Assembly (NCBI GenBank): GCA_002474345.1
Contig: DKQD01000174.1
Location: 1 to 12,044, forward strand
Length of the DNA: 12,044 nt
Reading direction: 5' to 3'
Source of the DNA: Bacteriovoracaceae bacterium UBA7317
GTDB taxonomy: Bacteria; Bdellovibrionota; Bacteriovoracia; Bacteriovoracales; Bacteriovoracaceae
Shown: positions 1 to 6,579 of the stretch, piece after piece
Position numbering within the stretch: the first letter of the stretch is position 1
Layout: each line of letters opens with the position of its first letter
Position numbers and translations under genes: made by a program
The notes under the pieces: generated by a model
The model's database searches: none
Told to the model about the DNA's origin: nothing
The model's input: the letters and a program-made list of their open reading frames with translations, nothing else

Positions 1-38
1 GTTCTTTTAGCGTGTACAATATAAGTCTCTTTCAACAT
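1..38 (-). CDS. Thiolase / acetyl-CoA acyltransferase, N-terminal fragment
   Basis: Only the first 13 codons lie in the window; they read MLKETYIVHAKRT. The pattern YIV-x-A-x-RT is the usual N-terminus of thiolases, where the first beta strand leads into an Arg-Thr-Pro segment. An AAGGA ribosome site at 46-50 (seen as TCCTT on the plus strand) lies an appropriate distance upstream of the ATG. The reading frame is open further upstream, but the ribosome site favours this start. The gene follows the paaA-like gene by 60 bases on the same strand. A PaaJ-type 3-oxoadipyl-CoA thiolase is therefore the natural guess, though 13 residues cannot separate PaaJ from other thiolases. Confidence 0.55.
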   Translation of the reverse strand, partial: MLKETYIVHAKR

Positions 39-98
39 GTTTATGTCCTTATCCAGGTCTTTGTCTTTTTGCAGAGTGGCTTTGGTGCAAACTTTTTT

Positions 99-914
99 CT
101 AAGTCGGCTGATCAGATTCTTTGTAGTCTGGTACTTCAAGCCCCCACTTTTTGCAAAGAGGTAATATATCATCGAGAAAGGCTTGTCTAATTTCCCCATT
201 AGTTCTTTTTTTAAGCCCTAGCCTGACGTAAAGGTCATTTGTTTGGCTTCTGGTACTTCCAAAAACGTTCATAACTCGTGGCCACCAAAGGTTAAGCCTT
301 TCTTGAAGAAATGGTTTTTCTTTTGGGTCTTGGGCCAAAATACCAATCCACTTGTCTCCATGGACAACGTGGAAAGTCTCTTCTTTAAAGATCCCTGCAA
401 TATTCTTCTTCCATGGGAGGTAAGATGATTCTAGAGTGTCTTCTAATTGGTGGCCTGCAGCCCTATCCATAAGAAAATTAAAAAGGATAAAGTCATGCCA
501 ATACTTAATATTGTAGTAAAAAATATTTACTCTGTAGTCGTCTTTAACTCTTTTGAAGCCAATTTGCGCCTCGTCTTCTTCAATTTTATAACCAAGCTCT
601 TTTGTGTTTGTGTGGTCGAGGGTTTTCTCACCAAGGCCATCAAGTAATCTGTAAACAACTTGAGCGTGGCGCATTTCATCCTTTACAATTTGTGCTACGA
701 GCACTTTTTCATGCAGGCTTGGAGCTTTTTCAATCCAAGGCATATAGCCAAGTGCACCCGCGTATTCGCTATCTCCTTGCATCCAGAGGAGGTTTAAGAG
801 GTGCTTTTTGTAAAAGGGTGGAAGTTCGTCGCCTAAGTCGAATGTACGCCCACTTTTAATATCATCAAAGAGTTTAAGTTCTTCCTCACCGTATTGATTC
901 TGTTCTGTACTCAT
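99..914 (-). CDS. paaA: PaaA-like phenylacetyl-CoA epoxidase di-iron subunit (PaaA/PaaC family)
   Basis: The 271-residue product resembles the catalytic subunit of the multicomponent monooxygenase that epoxidises the ring of phenylacetyl-CoA. Seen directly: a carboxylate-bridged di-iron pattern on a helical protein, with Glu50 (QGDSEYAG), Glu80-x-x-His83 (KDEMRHA), Asp141 (WHDFILF) and Glu179-x-x-His182 (KEETFHVVHG). The stretch from MDRAAGH to EETFH follows the PaaA pattern better than PaaC. The start has an AAGGGAG ribosome site six bases upstream. The gene lies 35 bases downstream of paaG, so the two probably share a transcript. It is shorter than the roughly 310 residues of E. coli PaaA. 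No paaB, paaC, paaD or paaE is visible here; they may lie outside the window, or this may be a variant oxygenase of the family with another CoA-ester substrate. Family is confident, exact substrate is not. Confidence 0.75.
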   Translation of the reverse strand: MSTEQNQYGEEELKLFDDIKSGRTFDLGDELPPFYKKHLLNLLWMQGDSEYAGALGYMPWIEKAPSLHEKVLVAQIVKDEMRHAQVVYRLLDGLGEKTLDHTNTKELGYKIEEDEAQIGFKRVKDDYRVNIFYYNIKYWHDFILFNFLMDRAAGHQLEDTLESSYLPWKKNIAGIFKEETFHVVHGDKWIGILAQDPKEKPFLQERLNLWWPRVMNVFGSTRSQTNDLYVRLGLKKRTNGEIRQAFLDDILPLCKKWGLEVPDYKESDQPT

Positions 915-949
915 GTGATGCTCCCTTGTTTAAAAAAAATTGTTTTTTC

Positions 950-1738
950 TTAATCCCTCGAAAAATGGGCCTCTCTTTTTTCAAAAAAGGCATTAAGTCC
1001 TTCTTTATAATTATCCGAGTGGCCTAATATTCTTTGGCAGTTGACTTCTTTTTCTATAGATTTTGCATAAGTTTCTTCTAATGAAAATTGTAAATTTTGT
1101 TTTATCATTTTGACTGAGGCTGGTGATAAAGCATTAATTTTTTTAGCGAGCCCTTTTGAAAACTCTAAAGGGTTTTCGTCAATGAAGTTAACGAGCTTAT
1201 TTTCAAAAAGGACTTCACTGGTAAGGGGTTCATTTAATAGAAAAAATTCCAAAGCCTTTTGGTAACCAAGTGCTCTTGTAAAAGTAAAAGAGCTTCCAGC
1301 GTCAGGGATGAGGCCTAATTTAGAAAAACCACTGATAAATTTAGTTTTAGGTTTTGCCACAATCAAGTCACAACTGACCGCCAAAGGAAGACCAGCTCCT
1401 GCACAAACGCCATTAATGGCGCCTATTACGACCTTTGAACTCTTCTTAATCGAATTCATAAGAGGGTTCCATTCTGTTTCAAGTGTGTGCCCAAGGTCAA
1501 CTGTTCCACCATCTTTGATAGAAACGCTTCGATCATTTAGGTCTTGACCTGTGCAAAAGGCTTTTCCTTCACTAGTTATTATTATGGATCCAATTTCTTT
1601 ATTTTCTTCAGAGAGTCCAATTGCTTTTTGAATTTCGTCCTTTGACTCTTTGTTTAAAGCGTTATAGACCTCCGGCCTATTTATAATAATTAGGGCTGTT
1701 CTTTCTAAGCATTCAAATTTTATGTGTTTAAAGGTCAT
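950..1738 (-). CDS. paaG: 1,2-epoxyphenylacetyl-CoA isomerase (PaaG), crotonase fold
   Basis: PaaG converts the ring-1,2-epoxide of phenylacetyl-CoA into the oxepin-CoA, the step before ring opening, in the cytoplasm. The 262 residues match the length of E. coli PaaG and carry its signature segments: FCTGQDLNDR (61-70), DLG (81-83), NPL (91-93), the oxyanion-hole region AINGVCAGAG (107-116), FSKLGLIPDAG (138-148), and a C-terminus CQRILGHSDNYKEG followed by FFEKREAHF. Asp146 in IPDAG corresponds to the acidic residue used by this subfamily in place of the classical hydratase glutamates (family knowledge). A GAGGGT ribosome site lies six bases before the ATG, and a perfect TATAAT lies upstream. 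The paaA-like gene follows. A generic enoyl-CoA hydratase is the alternative, but the GQDLNDR and SDNYKEG motifs argue for PaaG. Confidence 0.88.
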   Translation of the reverse strand: MTFKHIKFECLERTALIIINRPEVYNALNKESKDEIQKAIGLSEENKEIGSIIITSEGKAFCTGQDLNDRSVSIKDGGTVDLGHTLETEWNPLMNSIKKSSKVVIGAINGVCAGAGLPLAVSCDLIVAKPKTKFISGFSKLGLIPDAGSSFTFTRALGYQKALEFFLLNEPLTSEVLFENKLVNFIDENPLEFSKGLAKKINALSPASVKMIKQNLQFSLEETYAKSIEKEVNCQRILGHSDNYKEGLNAFFEKREAHFSRD

Positions 1739-1766
1739 TTTTGTACCCTCATCATCTAAAGCTTCA

Positions 1767-1801
1767 CTCCATATTATACACTGTGGTTTAAGCCTTAAAG
1801 A
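1767..1801 (-). promoter_or_regulatory. Probable sigma-70 promoter of paaG-paaA
   Basis: Reading leftward on the minus strand, a perfect TATAAT occupies 1778-1773. The -35 region around 1801-1795 is weak (TCTTTA or ATCTTT at 17 or 18 bases). Transcription from about 1766 would give a leader of roughly 28 bases to the paaG ATG, carrying its ribosome site. A six-base inverted repeat, TTTAAG-C-CTTAAA at 1787-1799, overlaps the -35 side. A weak -35 with an overlapping palindrome suggests regulation by an activator or repressor; that part is inference. Confidence 0.55.
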
Positions 1802-1820
1802 TTAAACAGATATTATTTAG

Positions 1821-1886
1821 TTAAACTTTTCTTAAACTATTCTTAAACTATTCTTAAACTACTCTAAAAATATTCTTAAACTATTC
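1821..1886. repeat. Six-unit 11-bp tandem repeat array
   Basis: Six consecutive 11-base units run without gaps: TTAAACTTTTC, TTAAACTATTC, TTAAACTATTC, TTAAACTACTC, TAAAAATATTC, TTAAACTATTC. Three are identical and the others differ by one to three bases. The array ends eight bases short of the hppD stop codon and lies roughly 55 to 120 bases upstream of the expected paaG transcription start. The 11-base period is close to one helical turn, so the A-tracts fall on nearly the same face of the DNA. It could be a bent upstream element, a protein-binding array, or slippage-generated low-complexity DNA. It has no spacer structure and is not a CRISPR array. Confidence 0.9.
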
Positions 1887-1893
1887 AATTTAA

Positions 1894-2973
1894 CTATTTT
1901 AAGTAACCTCTTTCCTTTTGATCTCTTTCTATTGCATCAAAGAGGGCCTGAAAGTTGCCCTCTCCGAAGCCGTGATGATTTTTCCGTTGAATATATTCGA
2001 AAAAAAGTGGTCCAATATAAGTTTGGGAAAAAAGTTGGAGGAGATACCCTTCAGGGTCCCCATCAACTAAAATTTTATTTTTTTCTAATTCATTAAGGTC
2101 TTCAGTAACTTTAAAATCCCTTTTTGGAATGTCTTCATAATAAGTTTTTGGGATATCTAAAAATTGAAATTTTCTTTTGTGAAGCTCTTCGACGGTTTCT
2201 ATAATATTGGTCGTTGTAAGAGCAATATGCTGAACACCAGGTCCTTTATGGAGGTCTAAAAATTCTTGAATTTGAGACTGGCCATCTTTTGTGTCTGGTT
2301 CGTTAATGGGAATAATTATCGCCCCATTCGGCATTTGAACTACTTTAGATTCAAGGCCTGTTTTAACTCCTTTTATGTCAAAGTATCGAGTCACTTTAAA
2401 GCCATAGATTCTTTCATAAAACTCAACCCATTTCTTCATTTCACCGTGAGGTACGTTATTTGTCAGATGGTCAATTCTCGTAATGGGGCATGAGAGAGGT
2501 CGAGATTCGCTATCATTTTCAATCTTTTCGTAGCCTGGTTTAAAGATTTTTTTTGATGGTCTTTCAATGAACTCGTTTAAAACATCTCCAAAGCCTTGAA
2601 TGCTTGCCGTTTTAAACACTCCATGCTCAGTCTCTTCCTTTTTGAGAGGTAGTACTTCTTTTGCGCCTCTTGATATTGCTTCTTTAAGGGCATGTTGTGC
2701 ATCTTTAACTAGGAATGAAATTTTAGAGACACCTTCACCATGCTTGTCAAAATATTGTCTTGCTGGATTTGATGTATCTTTTGATGCGATCATTGAAAAA
2801 TGAACTGATCCTTGTGAGAAAACGGCAGCTTCTAGTTCTTTGTTTTCAAAGGACTTATGAAACCCCATGTTATAAAAAAGTTTTGGTGTTTCTCCCATCA
2901 TTGAGTCACAAGTGAACTCCAAATGATCAATGCTTACAAGGCCAAGGGGATTTTCTGACGAGTTTGGTGCCAC
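1894..2973 (-). CDS. hppD: 4-hydroxyphenylpyruvate dioxygenase (start corrected to GTG)
   Basis: HppD is a cytoplasmic non-haem iron enzyme that converts 4-hydroxyphenylpyruvate and O2 to homogentisate and CO2 in tyrosine degradation. Two vicinal-oxygen-chelate halves are visible. Counting from the upstream TTG at 3000, the iron-binding triad is His178 (RIDHLTNNV), His258 (GPGVQHIAL) and Glu335 (FFEYIQRKNHHGFGEGNF). The C-terminal FGEGNFQALFDAIERDQ is diagnostic of the family. A TTG at 3000 would give 368 residues, but the GTG at 2973-2971 has AAGGA at 2985-2981 seven bases upstream. It yields an N-terminus (MAPNSSENPLGLVSIDHLEF) typical of bacterial HppD, giving 359 residues, so I chose it. 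The gene is divergent from the ferredoxin oxidoreductase. Homogentisate dioxygenase and later steps are not in the window. Confidence 0.95.
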   Translation of the reverse strand: MAPNSSENPLGLVSIDHLEFTCDSMMGETPKLFYNMGFHKSFENKELEAAVFSQGSVHFSMIASKDTSNPARQYFDKHGEGVSKISFLVKDAQHALKEAISRGAKEVLPLKKEETEHGVFKTASIQGFGDVLNEFIERPSKKIFKPGYEKIENDSESRPLSCPITRIDHLTNNVPHGEMKKWVEFYERIYGFKVTRYFDIKGVKTGLESKVVQMPNGAIIIPINEPDTKDGQSQIQEFLDLHKGPGVQHIALTTTNIIETVEELHKRKFQFLDIPKTYYEDIPKRDFKVTEDLNELEKNKILVDGDPEGYLLQLFSQTYIGPLFFEYIQRKNHHGFGEGNFQALFDAIERDQKERGYLK

Positions 2974-2980
2974 AAGTAAA

Positions 2981-2985
2981 TCCTT
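2981..2985 (-). promoter_or_regulatory. Ribosome binding site deciding the hppD start
   Basis: AAGGA on the minus strand (TCCTT on the plus strand) sits seven bases before the GTG at 2973. The TTG at 3000 has only a weak GGTG-like site upstream. This supports the shorter 359-residue protein. Confidence 0.7.
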
Positions 2986-3010
2986 TTTTATTTTAAACAA
3001 TTAGAATTTC

Positions 3011-3035
3011 ACCAGTATCTTGGTATAGATTACCA
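3011..3035. promoter_or_regulatory. Alternating ACCA/TGGT inverted repeats in the hppD-ior divergent region
   Basis: The segment reads ACCA-GTATCT-TGGTA-TAGAT-TACCA. TGGTA-TAGAT-TACCA (3021-3035) is a five-base inverted repeat with a five-base spacer, and ACCA (3011-3014) forms a second dyad with TGGT. It lies between the two divergent starts, nearer hppD, where an operator would be expected. No regulator can be assigned, and chance occurrence is possible with arms this short. Confidence 0.3.
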
Positions 3036-3076
3036 CTGTGATCAAGCTTTTTGTAGGTTCAAAAGCCTTTTGCGCT

Positions 3077-3107
3077 TTGTATAAAGAGCTTAAATAAGGG
3101 TTATAAT
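3077..3107 (+). promoter_or_regulatory. Probable promoter of the ferredoxin oxidoreductase operon
   Basis: A perfect TATAAT lies at 3102-3107. The best -35 is TTGTAT at 3077-3082 with a long 19-base spacer, so the -35 is poor. Transcription from about 3114 would give a leader near 28 bases, including GGGAGG at 3125-3130 before the ATG at 3142. Confidence 0.5.
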
Positions 3108-3141
3108 AGAAAAAAGTGACCTTTGGGAGGAATCTTTTCTT

Positions 3142-6100
3142 ATGACGACACAAATCATGACTGGAAATGAACTCATCATTCAAGGTGGACTTGAAGCAGG
3201 TTTCTCCTTGTATACCGGTTACCCTGGGTCACCCCTGGCAGATTATTTTAATATTTTAAATCATAAAAAAAATGAAATGCAGAAAAAAGGAATCCGTGTT
3301 GTTATAGGAAACTCGGAGGCCAATGCTGCTGCAATGGCAAGTGGAGCAAAGCAAGCTGGAAGAAATACTTTGCTTGCTATGAAGTCAATGGGTCTTCATG
3401 TTGCTTCCGATGCACTATCAGTTGGAAACTTTGCTAATCCTGGAATACCAGAGAAGGATCCAAAAACTGGAGAAGAGCTCAATCCAGGTGTCGTCGTAGT
3501 TGTTGGTGATGATCCTTGGTCGATTTCAACTTCAACTCCAGCAGACTCCAGGTACCTTTTTAAGCATCTTCACATACCTTTTTTAGAGCCTTCAACTCCT
3601 CAGGAACTCAAAGATTGGATTAAAGTGGCTTTAACCATTTCTCAAAAAACTTCTGTTTATCAAGGCCTACTTTTAACTACGTTCATGGCCGAAGGGGGTG
3701 GTCGAGTAAAGTGTTATGAAGAGGTTACGGTTAACCAGGAGCTTGTCCACTTAGATCCAGATAAGTTTGATTTAAGCAAAAACGTCATGGTACCCCCTAA
3801 TTCTCTTATGGCCGATCATGAAATGATTAAGCAGAGGTTTCCAAAAATAAAAGATGTCTTGAAAGAGATGGACTTAGATAGTTTGTTTGGAAATAAAGAG
3901 TCCTCTGTGGGATTCATTTCTGCGGGAGTTGTTTTTGAAACTGTTAAACAAATTTTGGAGGAGAGGAACCTTTTAAAAAATTACTCTTTGTACAAAATTG
4001 CTTGTTCATATCCTTTAGTTGATGAACTTCTTTTACCTTATCTAAAAAATTTAGAAACGCTCATTGTTGTTGAAGAGAAAAGAGGGTTTTTAGAAACTGA
4101 GTTGAGGGAGCTTATAGATAGGCATGGATTGAACCTTAAGGTTTACGGGAAATCTTTTAAATCAGGGGAAGGTGAAAAAGATTTAGAAGGTTTTCCTGCT
4201 TTTGGAGGGATTTCCTACGAAATTCTTCAAGAGAAGATTGAAAAGTTAATGAAGATTCTTCATCTTGAGAATGGAATAAAGGAGGAAGTGGACTTTGACA
4301 CCTGGGATAGTTTTTTTCCAAAAAGGTTGCCTACTTTTTGTCCTGGTTGTCCACACAGAGAAACCTTAAGTCTTTTGAAAGATTTACGGAAAGTTCTTAA
4401 ACAAAAAGATATTAACCTAGTTTCTCACGGAGACGTGGGGTGCTACTCTCTTTCATTTTTAGAGCCTTTTAAAGAAATGCACAATCTTTCAGCAATGGGA
4501 CAGGGAGGTGCTTTAGGTTCTGGAGTTGATCTTTTTACAACAAATCCTTCAGTCGTTCTAATGGGGGATTCAACTTTCTTTCATTCAGGGCTGACAGATA
4601 TTTCTAACTCAGTTCAGATGGGGCACAACATTACTTATATTCTTCTAGACAATGACAATACTGCGATGACAGGTCATCAAATGACTCCTGTTAGTGGAGA
4701 AAGTGTTGAAGGGCTGAAGAGGCCACGTCAAGATATGCTCCCGATAGTTAAAGGACTTGGAGCTGAAACTGTATTGGAGGTTAACCCTTCAGATCGCTAC
4801 TTCTATAAGAATATATTACAGAAGATGGTAGAATCTAAAGGTGTTAAGGTCATTATCTCAAATAAAGAATGTGGTCTTACTTTTCATGGACGTCAAAAAT
4901 CCTTGGAAAGGAAGAAGTTTTCCAAAGGGGAAACTCTAGAGACAAAAAGCTTTTATCAAATCAATACTGCTGTTTGTGAGGATTGTAGAGAATGTGTTGA
5001 AATGACAGGTTGTCCGGGCCTTTCCAGAACTTTTGATGGTTATGGGAGTAAAGTTTCAATAGATCCTCAGATTTGCGTTGCAGACAGCTATTGTACTAAA
5101 ATTAAAGTATGCCCTAGCTTTGAGTTAGTTGAAGTTTCAGATTATCATCCAACATTAAAAAAGGATCTGCAGTCTTCTAAAGCTCAAAATGATGATTTGC
5201 CTTCTCCAGATATTGCAAAAACGTTGGACCTTATTTCTAAAGGGGAAGACTGGAGAGTTGTAGTAACTGGTGTTGGTGGTTCTGGGGTTACTACGATATC
5301 AAGAATTTTGGCAGAAGCCTCAAAGGAGATGGATGGAAGGGATGATCTTGATTTTAAGTTTATGGATCAAAAAGGTCTAGCTCAAAGAAATGGGCGTGTG
5401 ACAGGGCACTTATCTGTTTATAAGAAGGGTAAGAGCCAGGGAGCCGTGACTCCTTTAGGTAAAGCAGACCTTCTTTTATCTCCAGACCTTTTAGATGGTT
5501 CTCAAGCAATTTCTTTCCTTTCAAAATCGGGTAAGGCCCTCATAGACAATGATTTCCAAGTACCATTAAGTATTCTATTAGATCGAGAACTTGAAAAAGA
5601 TGCTCTCAAAGAAGAAAACCTTAGGAATGATTTAAAGGAAAAGCTTGGCGAAAGGCTTGTTTTAAAATCTTTAAAAAAGAAGTCTTATGAAGTCTTCGGT
5701 AAAAGTGTTTACGCTTCAGCAATGCTTTTAGGTTTAGCTTATCAGGCAGGAAAGATTCCTTTTACATCAGATAATCTTAAAGACTCTTTTGAAAAATCTC
5801 TTCCAAAAAGAGAAGTTGAAAGTAATTGGAATGCTTTTATTTTGGGAAGAAAACTCTACTTGTCTAAAGAAGATAACTTGGAGTTACAAGGACATGAAAG
5901 TAAAGAAGATAATAATTTTTACCTTGAAAGTATTAAAGAAAGCTTTCTTCCATGGGAAAATAAAGACAAAACTCTTTCCTTTTTTGACCGTACAATAAGA
6001 GAACTTTATGAGTTGTTTCCAGAAGTAAATAGGTCTTTTCTTTCTCAATATGTACATGATTTGGCGATATATAATAGAGGAGAAGAAGCCAGTGATTTTT

Positions 6101-6579
6101 TAGAAGGTGCCAGGAAAATAAAAGATTTGTACCCTTCAAAGGATCAAATGGTAATGGCCTTAAGGACATGGGTCCGAACTTTTTGGATAAAAGATGAGGT
6201 TTTTGTCGCTCATCTTATGTCTAGTCCTGGACAGCACCAAATTAACCAAAAAGCCTACTCGAAATTAGGCTCAAGTTACAAAGTGACTCACATTAATAGA
6301 CCTCGTTTTGATATTTTTGGAAAGGTTATAGAGTTTGATATTAATCCTAAAAAGTGGATGTTAAAAATTATGAGGCATATGAGATATCTAAGAAGGTTGA
6401 TGCCTCAGTGGCATCAGAAGGAAAAAAAGATCGCGGCTTTTATTAGAAACCAAATTATTGATGTGATTCCCCATTTAAAAGAGGAAGAAAAGAGGGGTGA
6501 ACTCAAGAAGTGTGAAAATGTAAAAGGCTACAGAGAAGTAAGGTATGAAAAGTTTAAAGAATATTTTGGAGAGGTTTGA
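3142..6579 (+). CDS. Fused indolepyruvate-type (arylpyruvate) ferredoxin oxidoreductase, IorA-IorB fusion
   Basis: This enzyme decarboxylates 2-oxoacids such as indolepyruvate or phenylpyruvate with CoA, giving the acyl-CoA, CO2 and reduced ferredoxin. Domains in the 1145 residues: an N-terminal pyrimidine-binding oxidoreductase domain (about 1-180, GYPGSP at 26-31); a TPP-binding domain (about 395-580) with FCPGCPH (399-405), GDSTFFHSG (475-483) and LDNDNTAMTGHQ (502-513); an iron-sulfur segment with Cys612, 615, 618, 624, 645, 651 and 657; an IorB/gamma domain (about 704-870) with GVGGSGVTT (710-718) and DQKGLAQRNGRVTGH (742-756); and a C-terminal extension of about 200 residues as found in the single-chain bacterial enzymes. 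Length fits that class. Context with paaA, paaG and hppD favours arylpyruvates. The leucine genes nearby leave 4-methyl-2-oxopentanoate possible. The start is supported by GGGAGG eleven bases upstream. Confidence 0.9.
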   Translation: MTTQIMTGNELIIQGGLEAGFSLYTGYPGSPLADYFNILNHKKNEMQKKGIRVVIGNSEANAAAMASGAKQAGRNTLLAMKSMGLHVASDALSVGNFANPGIPEKDPKTGEELNPGVVVVVGDDPWSISTSTPADSRYLFKHLHIPFLEPSTPQELKDWIKVALTISQKTSVYQGLLLTTFMAEGGGRVKCYEEVTVNQELVHLDPDKFDLSKNVMVPPNSLMADHEMIKQRFPKIKDVLKEMDLDSLFGNKESSVGFISAGVVFETVKQILEERNLLKNYSLYKIACSYPLVDELLLPYLKNLETLIVVEEKRGFLETELRELIDRHGLNLKVYGKSFKSGEGEKDLEGFPAFGGISYEILQEKIEKLMKILHLENGIKEEVDFDTWDSFFPKRLPTFCPGCPHRETLSLLKDLRKVLKQKDINLVSHGDVGCYSLSFLEPFKEMHNLSAMGQGGALGSGVDLFTTNPSVVLMGDSTFFHSGLTDISNSVQMGHNITYILLDNDNTAMTGHQMTPVSGESVEGLKRPRQDMLPIVKGLGAETVLEVNPSDRYFYKNILQKMVESKGVKVIISNKECGLTFHGRQKSLERKKFSKGETLETKSFYQINTAVCEDCRECVEMTGCPGLSRTFDGYGSKVSIDPQICVADSYCTKIKVCPSFELVEVSDYHPTLKKDLQSSKAQNDDLPSPDIAKTLDLISKGEDWRVVVTGVGGSGVTTISRILAEASKEMDGRDDLDFKFMDQKGLAQRNGRVTGHLSVYKKGKSQGAVTPLGKADLLLSPDLLDGSQAISFLSKSGKALIDNDFQVPLSILLDRELEKDALKEENLRNDLKEKLGERLVLKSLKKKSYEVFGKSVYASAMLLGLAYQAGKIPFTSDNLKDSFEKSLPKREVESNWNAFILGRKLYLSKEDNLELQGHESKEDNNFYLESIKESFLPWENKDKTLSFFDRTIRELYELFPEVNRSFLSQYVHDLAIYNRGEEASDFLEGARKIKDLYPSKDQMVMALRTWVRTFWIKDEVFVAHLMSSPGQHQINQKAYSKLGSSYKVTHINRPRFDIFGKVIEFDINPKKWMLKIMRHMRYLRRLMPQWHQKEKKIAAFIRNQIIDVIPHLKEEEKRGELKKCENVKGYREVRYEKFKEYFGEV

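Noticed and set aside
923..946. A-tract/T-tract inverted repeat between paaG and the paaA-like gene
   Set aside because: It is a run of As and Ts around TTG in AT-rich DNA, with no GC stem; not a credible terminator.
1821..1886. CRISPR-like array
   Set aside because: Units are 11 bases with no spacers; this is a simple tandem repeat.
3001..3183. Minus-strand open frame of 60 codons overlapping the oxidoreductase start
   Set aside because: It overlaps a well-supported gene start and promoter, has no family resemblance, and merely extends from the hppD upstream region.
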